NCBI GenBank assembly: GCA_028289725.1
Contig: JANQOH010000153.1
Location: forward strand, 1 to 7,537
Length of the DNA stretch: 7,537 nt
Origin: Alphaproteobacteria bacterium
GTDB lineage: Bacteria; Pseudomonadota; Alphaproteobacteria; UBA7887
Reading direction: 5' to 3'
The position numbers were made by a program, and so were the translations under genes. Every line of letters begins with the position of its first letter. Within the stretch, counting starts at the first letter, position 1. The notes under the pieces were generated by a model. It was given only the letters and a program-made list of their open reading frames with translations, did no database searches and was not told where the DNA came from. Below are positions 1 to 6,800 of this stretch, piece by piece.

Positions 1-136
1 CACGACGGAAATCGGTATCGCGACGTTGGAAGAGTTGCAGAAAGCGGCGGATGCCGTGAACCGGGGGCCACTGTCCGATGAGGCCTTGGCGGAGATCGAG
101 ACAATCCAATCCGGATTTGCTTCGGCCGCGGCTTGA
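1..136 (+). CDS. C-terminal end of a possible aldo/keto reductase (5' truncated by window)
   Basis: An open frame enters from the left edge (codons begin at base 2) and ends at TGA 134-136, giving about 44 residues. The tail reads TTEIGIATLEELQKAADAVN and then RGPLSDEALAEIE. A 'G-x-x-x-LEEL..A..AV..GPLS.EALAEI' pattern is common at the C-terminus of aldo/keto reductases, where the loop after the last barrel strand leads into a helix starting after an 'LS' cap. That match is from memory and the piece is short, so the family is a guess; the catalytic Asp-Tyr-Lys-His residues lie outside the window. It points the same way as the flavoprotein gene 50 bases downstream and could share its transcript. 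Confidence 0.5.
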   Translation, partial: TTEIGIATLEELQKAADAVNRGPLSDEALAEIETIQSGFASAAA

Positions 137-177
137 GCCGAATCCAATAATCGTTCGGCGGATGGCGGGTCATCCGC
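137..177 (+). repeat. Two overlapping inverted repeats between the first two genes
   Basis: Directly after the stop codon, GCCGAA (137-142) pairs perfectly with TTCGGC (154-159) across an 11-base A/T-rich loop. A second perfect 7-base repeat, GCGGATG (158-164) with CATCCGC (171-177), has a 6-base loop. The arms share bases 158-159, so both full hairpins cannot form together. The second hairpin ends three bases before the purine run at 181-186 used as a ribosome binding site. No T tract follows either stem, so neither is a standard intrinsic terminator. A role in mRNA processing, partial termination or translation control is possible but unproven. Confidence 0.4.
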
Positions 178-180
178 GAT

Positions 181-186
181 AGGGGG
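181..186 (+). promoter_or_regulatory. Ribosome binding site of the flavoprotein gene
   Basis: The purine run AGGGGG directly abuts the ATG at 187. It lies six bases before an in-frame GTG at 193, which is the more usual spacing. The run therefore supports translation of this frame but leaves it open whether the protein starts at ATG 187 or GTG 193, a difference of two residues. Confidence 0.5.
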
Positions 187-2640
187 ATGACCGTGGCAGA
201 CGCCTTTCCAACCCAGGCCCGCGTGGTGATTGTCGGCGGTGGGATCGCCGGCTGTTCAATCGCGTATCACCTGGCGAAGCGCGGCTGGACTGATGTCGTC
301 GTGCTCGAGCGCGGCACATTGACCTGTGGCACCACATGGCACGCAGCGGGCCTGGTCACGCAGTTGCGCGCGACGCGCACCATGACCGATCTCTGCCGGT
401 ACGGGCCGGAGTTGTTCTCGTCGCTCAAGGACGAAACCGGCCAAGAAACGGGCTTCAAGGCAAATGGCTCACTCCAGGTCGCGCGCACGCCGGAACGGCT
501 CACCGAGATCGCGCGCATGATCGCGCTCGGTCAAGTCTTTGGTGTCGAGGCGCGCATGGTCGGACCGGCCGAAGCCAAAGAGTTGTATCCACTGATCGAC
601 GAGAAACGCGTCCTCGGCGGTGGCTTTATTCCGGGCGACGGCCAGACGAACCCGATCGACACTGCGATGGCGCTCGCCAAGGGCGCGCGGCAAAACGGCG
701 TACGGATTATCGAGCATGTCAGCGTCACCGGGTTTCAGATCACGGACGGTGCTGTGACGGCGGTCGAGACCGGACAAGGATCGATAGCGTGCGAATATGT
801 TTGCAATTGCGCCGGTATTTGGGCGCGCGATATTGGCGCAATGGCCGGGGTCAATGTGCCGCTGTTCGCGGCCGAGCATATGTATGTGACGACCGAGCCC
901 GACCCCGCGATCACGCCTGACCTTCCGGTTCTGCGTGACACCGACGGGTACGTCTATGTGAAGGAAGACGCAGGCAAATTGCTGGTCGGCGCGTTTGAGC
1001 CGAACGCCAAGCCGCTGCCGCTCGCGAACCTGCCCGAGAAGTTCGAGTTCGGCGAATTGCAGGAAGACTGGGAGCAGTTCGAAGCGCCGATGACCAATGC
1101 GATGGAGATGATTCCGCTGTTGGAGGGCGCCGGCATCCGGCATTTCATGAACGGGCCGGAAAGCTTTACCCCGGATAATCGGTTCATTGTTGGCGAGGCG
1201 CCGGAGGTCAGGAATTTCTTTGTCGCCGCGGGCTTCAACTCTCAGGGGATTTTGAGTTCGGCGGGGGTCGGGCGCGCGGTCGCAAATTGGATTGTCGACG
1301 GCCAACCGCCGATGGACATGTCTGAAATCGACATCGCGCGGTTTCAACACTTCCAAACCAACCGTCGCTATCTGCACGATCGAACGCGTGAAAGCCTTGG
1401 CTTGCTTTACGCGATGCATTGGCCGCACCGTCAGATGGAAAGCGCACGTCCGGCGCGCGAAACGCCATTGCACAGTCGGCTGGCGCGGCACAATGCCGTT
1501 TTCGGCGAGGCGGCGGGGTGGGAGCGCGCCAATTGGTACGCGACCGATGGGGCGGAGCCGACTTATCACTATTCCTACGGCCGGCAGAATTGGTTCGATT
1601 GCGTCGGCGCCGAACATAAGGCCGTGCGCGAAGCGGTCGGGCTATTTGACCTTTCGTCTTTCGGCAAGGCGCTGGTGCAGGGCCGCGATGCGGAGGCACA
1701 GTTGCAGCGCATTTGCGCGGCGGACGTCGCGGTGCCTGTCGGAAAGGTGGTTTACACCCAATTGCTCAATACGCGCGGCGGCATCGAGGCGGATTTGACC
1801 GTGACACGGTTGGCCGAAGACCGCTTCATGGTGATAACCGCCGCCGCGTCGCAAGCACGCGACCTCTCGTGGATCCGGCGGCATCTCGATGACAGCGCGT
1901 TCGTGACCTTGGAAGATGTCACCTCCGCCTATGGCGTGCTTTCGATCATGGGGCCGAATGCGCGCACGCTTCTGGCGCGCTTGTCGGATGCGGATTTCTC
2001 AAACGAAGCCTTTCCGTTCGGCACGTGCCAGGAGATCGACATTGGCTACGCCAAAGCGTACGCGGTGCGGCTGACCTATGTCGGTGAACTCGGTTGGGAA
2101 TTGTATGTGCCGACGGAATTCACCGGCCCGATTTTCGATCTTTTGAATGGCGAGGGCGCGGATCTCGGGCTGCGGCTTGCCGGCTATCACGCGCTCGATT
2201 CACTGCGCAGCGAAAAGGGCTACCGCCATTGGGGCCACGATATTACGCCTGGGGACACGCCGTTGGAGGCAGGCCTTGGCTTTGCGGTCGGGTTTGGAAA
2301 GAACAGTGACTTTGTTGGGCGTGAGGCACTGGAGCGCCAGAAACAAGCCGGTATGACGCGTCGCTTAGCTCACTTCCTCCTGGACCAGCCCGAACCAATC
2401 TTGCACCACGAGGAACCGATTTTCCGCGATGGCACTCTGGTCGGACTCACCACGTCGGGCGCATTCGGATATACCCTCGGCCGGTCGGTCGGCATGGGCT
2501 ATGTCGATCTGCCCGACGGAGCGGATGGCGCTTGGATCGAGGAAGGCAACTACGAAATCCAGCTTGGCGAAGACCGGTTCGCCGCCCAGGCGAGCCTCAG
2601 GCCATTCTACGATCCGACCAGCAAGCGCGTAAAAATGTAA
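187..2640 (+). CDS. FAD-dependent sarcosine/dimethylglycine dehydrogenase-family protein with C-terminal GcvT domain
   Basis: This is probably a methylamine dehydrogenase that oxidatively demethylates an N-methylated glycine, feeds the methyl group to tetrahydrofolate and passes electrons to an acceptor flavoprotein. Seen: a Rossmann FAD motif VVIVGGGIAG (13-22) with acidic strand end E41, then GTTWHAAGL (48-56). In this family the histidine of TWHAAGL (H52 here) carries covalent FAD. H231 in AEHMYVTTE and Y255/Y257 in GYVYVKE fall where dimethylglycine oxidase has its active-site His and Tyr. The oxidase part runs to about 370, a linking FAO_M-like region follows to about 440 (GWERANW), then a GcvT aminomethyltransferase part with GGIEADL (D536, the likely folate-side aspartate), GELGWELY (633-640) and EKGYRHWGHD (676-685), and a C-terminal GcvT barrel to 817. 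The length fits the family. Comparison from memory favours the sarcosine dehydrogenase side (GPESFTPD, SNEAFPF, KRVK end) over dimethylglycine dehydrogenase, with some PDPR-like stretches. The exact substrate is undetermined. There is no signal peptide, so it is cytoplasmic. Confidence 0.93.
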   Translation: MTVADAFPTQARVVIVGGGIAGCSIAYHLAKRGWTDVVVLERGTLTCGTTWHAAGLVTQLRATRTMTDLCRYGPELFSSLKDETGQETGFKANGSLQVARTPERLTEIARMIALGQVFGVEARMVGPAEAKELYPLIDEKRVLGGGFIPGDGQTNPIDTAMALAKGARQNGVRIIEHVSVTGFQITDGAVTAVETGQGSIACEYVCNCAGIWARDIGAMAGVNVPLFAAEHMYVTTEPDPAITPDLPVLRDTDGYVYVKEDAGKLLVGAFEPNAKPLPLANLPEKFEFGELQEDWEQFEAPMTNAMEMIPLLEGAGIRHFMNGPESFTPDNRFIVGEAPEVRNFFVAAGFNSQGILSSAGVGRAVANWIVDGQPPMDMSEIDIARFQHFQTNRRYLHDRTRESLGLLYAMHWPHRQMESARPARETPLHSRLARHNAVFGEAAGWERANWYATDGAEPTYHYSYGRQNWFDCVGAEHKAVREAVGLFDLSSFGKALVQGRDAEAQLQRICAADVAVPVGKVVYTQLLNTRGGIEADLTVTRLAEDRFMVITAAASQARDLSWIRRHLDDSAFVTLEDVTSAYGVLSIMGPNARTLLARLSDADFSNEAFPFGTCQEIDIGYAKAYAVRLTYVGELGWELYVPTEFTGPIFDLLNGEGADLGLRLAGYHALDSLRSEKGYRHWGHDITPGDTPLEAGLGFAVGFGKNSDFVGREALERQKQAGMTRRLAHFLLDQPEPILHHEEPIFRDGTLVGLTTSGAFGYTLGRSVGMGYVDLPDGADGAWIEEGNYEIQLGEDRFAAQASLRPFYDPTSKRVKM

Positions 2641-2656
2641 CGTTTGGGGATGCGGT

Positions 2657-3289
2657 TTAGCGAATCGGTTCGGGTTCGTATTCGGGGCCGCCGACGCGGA
2701 TGCGTTCTTCGTCGACCGCGCCGTAATAGGCATTGCGGACATTGTCCTCGTCGGCCCGGTAGTCGATGAAATTGACGGTCATTCGCCCGCTAACGATTTC
2801 GCCGTTTCGACTTCCGATGTCATCGATCACAAACCGGAGACGCACCTCAGGGCCGACGATACCACCGCCCCACGGGACCGCGTAAATCACGGTGCGCGCG
2901 CGTTTGCCCTGGTCAATGTCCGCGGGACCGTATCGCGCGATGAAATCGTCAACTTGTTGTTCGAACGACGCGCGATCCGCGCCGGTGAGGACGAGATTCC
3001 AGCGGAACAAACGGCCTTCGCGGTCGAAATCGGCCTGCAATTGCGCGGACTCGGTTTCGTGGACGGCTCGAAAATAATAGACACCCAAGCTCGGCAGCTC
3101 GGGTTCGGAATAGATTGTGCGGGTTTCCAGCGCGAAATGCGCCTGAACTTGTTCGATCGTCGCGCCGGCGCGCAACCCCATGAAATCAACGGCGCGTAAG
3201 TCCGCAGCGTTAACGGCGGTCGACATCACGATGCCGAACAGCACGGCAGCGAGACAGCGGACAGGCGTTCGTTTCGCCAAGAAGGACAT
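2657..3289 (-). CDS. Exported protein of unknown function
   Basis: I do not recognise this 210-residue protein. It opens with a good Sec signal peptide: basic K6-R7 and R11, a hydrophobic stretch from about L13 to V26, and a V-N-A site predicting cleavage after A28. The only cysteine, C12, comes before the hydrophobic core, so it is not a lipoprotein; the mature protein has no cysteine. After cleavage it begins ADLRAVDFMGLRAGATIEQV, a 'GLRxGxTxEQV' opening like many small periplasmic proteins, where a strand leads into a helix. The middle alternates short strands and helices (ADFDREGRLFRWNLVL; FEQQVDDFIARYGPADI), and the tail is acidic and proline-rich. The gene converges on the flavoprotein with 16 bases between stops. 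It diverges from the deazaflavin oxidoreductase across about 150 bases. No clear ribosome binding site precedes the ATG at 3287-3289. The signal peptide makes the minus strand the likely coding strand over shorter plus-strand frames. Confidence 0.8.
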   Translation of the reverse strand: MSFLAKRTPVRCLAAVLFGIVMSTAVNAADLRAVDFMGLRAGATIEQVQAHFALETRTIYSEPELPSLGVYYFRAVHETESAQLQADFDREGRLFRWNLVLTGADRASFEQQVDDFIARYGPADIDQGKRARTVIYAVPWGGGIVGPEVRLRFVIDDIGSRNGEIVSGRMTVNFIDYRADEDNVRNAYYGAVDEERIRVGGPEYEPEPIR

Positions 3290-3409
3290 GGGGCAGGGCG
3301 GGTCCGTTGTCAGTTACAGGCCCGGCCTACTTGCCACGCGGGGCCTTTCAAGGCAAATCCCGCAAGCGCGGCATGCTCAAAACTGGCGGCCGGAGACCCA
3401 GAGATTTGG

Positions 3410-3415
3410 TATAAA
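3410..3415 (+). promoter_or_regulatory. Candidate -10 element for the deazaflavin oxidoreductase gene
   Basis: TATAAA stands out in an otherwise GC-rich divergent intergenic region and lies 28 bases before the ATG at 3444, a plausible distance for a short leader. No convincing -35 hexamer is visible 16-18 bases upstream, so this is only a candidate. Confidence 0.3.
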
Positions 3416-3430
3416 TGGCGGCAGAAATCC

Positions 3431-3437
3431 AAGGGAG
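3431..3437 (+). promoter_or_regulatory. Ribosome binding site deciding the start of the deazaflavin oxidoreductase
   Basis: AAGGGAG touches an in-frame ATG at 3438 and is six bases from a second in-frame ATG at 3444. Normal Shine-Dalgarno spacing favours 3444, giving a protein that begins MAEYIPP. The frame stays open upstream to about 3180, but that stretch overlaps the divergent signal-peptide gene and has no comparable ribosome binding site. Confidence 0.6.
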
Positions 3438-3443
3438 ATGGAC

Positions 3444-3878
3444 ATGGCCGAGTATATTCCGCCGACACTGGATTGGGTGCGCGAGCAAGTCGAGCTGTAT
3501 GAAAGCAGCGGCGGCACCGAAGGTACGACGCTGCTGGATACCGGCCTGCCGTGCATCCTCGTCACCCATAAAGGCAACAAGACGGGCGGGATCCGCAAAA
3601 TCCCGGTGATGCGCGTCAAAGTCGGCGACAGCTACGTGTTAATCGGCTCGTATGGCGGACGGGAGAAGAACCCTGTGTGGGTCTACAACCTGCGTGCTCA
3701 CCCGGACGTCACCATCCGCGACGAAACCGAAGTCATGAAAATGCACGTCCGCGAAGTGACCGACGACCCCGAGCGGCAGAAACTGTGGGACGCGGGCGTC
3801 GCAGCCTATTCGAAATATGACGACTACCAGAAGAAGACCGACCGTAAGATCCCGGTCTTCATCGCGGAGCCTGCCTAG
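3444..3878 (+). CDS. Ddn-like deazaflavin (F420)-dependent nitroreductase-family protein
   Basis: This 144-residue protein matches the F420H2-dependent quinone/nitro reductase family, small split-barrel proteins typified by mycobacterial Ddn. Seen, in order: an N-terminal helix (8-20); the strand and loop LVTHKGNKTGGIRKIPVMRV (39-58), corresponding to the 'GRKSG..R..PL' segment that binds the F420 tail; GDSYVLIGSYGGREKNPVWVYNLRAHPDVTI (61-91), the family signature; and a C-terminal YSKYDDYQKKTDRKIPVFIAEP (122-143). The end closely resembles that of Ddn, including three tyrosines (Y122, Y125, Y128) that line up from memory with Ddn Y130, Y133 and Y136. Members reduce quinones or other acceptors with reduced F420, but some relatives bind FMN, FAD or heme, so cofactor and substrate are inferred. 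It has no signal peptide or membrane segment. It stands alone: the unknown exported gene diverges from it, and the carboxylase gene converges with stops 21 bases apart. An ATG at 3438 is the alternative start. Confidence 0.9.
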   Translation: MAEYIPPTLDWVREQVELYESSGGTEGTTLLDTGLPCILVTHKGNKTGGIRKIPVMRVKVGDSYVLIGSYGGREKNPVWVYNLRAHPDVTIRDETEVMKMHVREVTDDPERQKLWDAGVAAYSKYDDYQKKTDRKIPVFIAEPA

Positions 3879-3899
3879 CGCACGGTCAGTCCCGCATCC

Positions 3900-6800
3900 T
3901 CACGGCCTGAACTGAAGCGCCCGGGGGCCGAGGCGACCGGGCTGCGCGATGATCTGGTAGGCGGTTTCCACCCAGTCGCAGATCATTGGGCGGGTGTCGC
4001 GTGGGTCGATCATTTCTTCGATTTGGAAGCGGTTGAGCGGACCCATGGGGCCGCGCGCGCTTTCGATCCGCGCGTCGATTTCGGCGCGCAGCGCGGCCGG
4101 GTCCTCGGCCTCGGCGAGCTGGCGCTTGTAGGCCGCTTCGATGCCACCTTCGGGTGGGATGCCGCCGGTATCAGCTGCCGGCCAGGCAACACGCATCGAC
4201 GGCCGGTCGAGCGGCGTCGCGTAATTATTGCCGGCAACGCCGAAGCTGCGCCGCACGATGACGGTAAAGATCGGCACCTGTATTTGCGCGAAGGCGACCA
4301 TCCATTCGCCGCCCTTGCGGATCGTCCCGGCGATCTCGTGTTCGAGTCCGACCGCAAAGCCCGGATTGTCGACGAGGTTGAGCACCGGAATGTGGAAAGT
4401 GTCGCATAGGTCCAAATGGCGCTTGAGTTTGTCGCAGCCGTCAGCGGTCAGCGCGCCGCCGTTGACGTGCCGGCTGTCCGACACGATGACGCCGAGCGGA
4501 TGGCCGTTGAAGCGCACGAAGCCGGTGATTTGGTCGGTGCCCCACAGGCTGCCGATTTCGAAAAACGAGTCCTTGTCGGCGAGCAGACGGATCAATTTCC
4601 GTGCATCGAAGGTCGCGGTGCGCTTGCGCGGCACGATGGTGAACAGCTCTTCCTCGCGCCGGTCGGCCGGATCGTCGGGGCTCGGCGGCAAAACCGGCGG
4701 GACTTCGTAGACGCTGGACGGCAGGTACGACAAGAAGCGCCGCGTCATATCTACGGCCTCTTGCTCGGTCTCCGCCAGATTGTCGACCGCGCCGTTGGTG
4801 CAGTGAATGTGCCAGCCGCCAAGGTCTTCCTTGGTGATGTCGTAGCCCATGGCGTGGCTGACGACCGGCGGGCCGGCGACGAAAAGCTGCGAGATGTCGC
4901 GCACCATCACCGAGAAATGGCCGAGCACCGCTTTCGCCGCACCGAGCCCGACCACGCTGCCAAGCAGCATGTTGACCACGGGCACGGTGTAAAGCTGTTC
5001 GGTGTAAAGCTCGCTGCCCAAATGGCCGGGCAGGAAAGAACCGCCTTCTCCGGTGACGCGCGGCGCGCCTTCTTTGATCGCGCCGCTGCTTTCCTTCGCG
5101 CTGCTTTCGCCGGTGGTTTGCTGTTTCGGGACCATGGTCGCCACGCTGCCGCCGCCGGACGAGCCGTCGAGGAGGCGGATCGACGGCGATTTCAGTTCGA
5201 GCGACAGCATGTCCAAGTGCCGGCTTTTGCTCGCGATCGAGCCGTCGGCATGGCCGCCGCGCGAGGTGAAATCGTCGGCGCAAACCACGGCGGTGCGGCC
5301 GTCGATCTTGCCCCAGCCACCGACATGGTTGGACGGCGTGAAGGCCACCACATTGCCGTCTTCGTCATAGGTCGCGAAGCCGGTCACGCTACCGACTTCG
5401 CGGAACGACTCATCGTCGAGCAGCAAGGTGATGCGTTGCCGGCAGGTGAGCTTGCCACGGTCGCGCTGGCGCACCACGCCGCGTTCCTGGGAGTCGGGAC
5501 CGAGGCGCTTGTCAGCTAGCGCCTGCAGCGTGCGCACTTCATCGAGCACCGGTTTCCAGGTGTCGGCCTCGTCCCGGTTCGCCAGGTCGCGTTCGGCGTC
5601 GCCGGCTTCCGGCGTGATCGCGGCGACGGTTTGACCGGCGACCACCGCGTCGCCTTCGTGCACGTTCTGCAGCGCGGTGATTTTGCCGGAGCACGGTGCG
5701 GCAACCGCGGCTTCCATTTTCATGGCGCTGATCACGAACAGCGTGTCGCCGGCACTGACCCGCGCGCCTTCCTTGACCGTGACCTGGATAAGACTGCCGG
5801 CCATCGGGCATTCGACCTCGGTCGCGCCCGCCGGCACGTCGAGTGGCGGCAGCGTAGAGTCGAACGTGGCGGCCTTCGGCGCGCCGGGGCCAATCAAGGC
5901 CGCGGCTTGTTGGTTAAGGAAGTTCAACGCTTCGCCGTTCAGCGCCTTGGCTGTGCCATTCGTCAGGTCCGGGTGCTCGGTTATCAGCGATGTTCGCGCG
6001 TCGCCTGAGCGGACTTCGTCCGTCGATAGGATTGCGTCGAGCTGCGCCAAATTTGTCGGCAGGCCGGCGATGTGGAATTCGCCAAGTGCGGCGCGCGTGC
6101 GGTCGACGGCCGTGGATAGACCGTCGCCGCCACTGGCCGTGCAAATCAGTTTGGCGAGCAGAGGATCGAACTGCGGCGGAGGGGTGTAGCCGAGATAGCC
6201 ACAGGCATCGACGCGGATCCCCGCGCCTGACGGCTCTTTGTAGCCGGAAATCGCGCCGGCGCCGTTCGCGACCACGCGTGCTTGCACCGCGTAACCCCGC
6301 GTGCCGACCGCAGCTTGATCGCCGAGGCCAAGCGAGGCGAGGCTGGCGCCGCCCGCGATGCGGAATTGCGCGTCGACCAAATCGACGCCGGTGACTTGCT
6401 CGGTCACCGTATGTTCGACCTGGATTCGCGGATTGCATTCGATGAAATAGTGCTGACCGGTCTCGGGCGAGACCAGGAACTCGACGGTGCCCGCATTGAC
6501 GTAGTTCGCCGCCTTGGCGAGCGTGATCGCATCATCAAGTATGCGCTGGCGCAGGCCATCGGCGAGGCCCGCGGCCGGGGCGATTTCGATAACCTTTTGA
6601 TTGCGGATCTGCACCGAGCAATCGCGCTCGTACAAGTGGATCGTTTGACCACCGTTGTCCGCCAGGATCTGAACTTCGATGTGACGCGGACGTTCGACCA
6701 GTTTCTCGATAAAGATCGATCCGTCGCCGAACGCGGCTTTCGCTTCGCTTTGGCAGCGTTCGAAAGCTTCAGCCAAATCGTCATCTTTGTGGACGGCGCG

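Noticed and set aside
469..1617. Minus-strand open frame of 382 residues opposite the flavoprotein
   Set aside because: It covers the conserved FAD-enzyme sequence on the other strand, is Arg-rich and has no recognisable domain.
3318..3328. Palindrome AGGCC-C-GGCCT in the divergent intergenic region
   Set aside because: Only five bases per arm with a one-base centre in GC-rich DNA; possible operator, but too short and unsupported.
3180..3443. N-terminal extension of the Ddn-like protein up to an ATG at 3180
   Set aside because: The extension overlaps the divergent signal-peptide gene, has no ribosome binding site, and precedes the natural family start, which has a well-placed AAGGGAG.
4416..5519. 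Long plus-strand open frame of 367 residues opposite the carboxylase
   Set aside because: It lies wholly antisense to strongly conserved biotin-carrier and carboxyltransferase sequence, is rich in Arg, Ala and His, matches no known family, and is expected from GC-rich codon bias.
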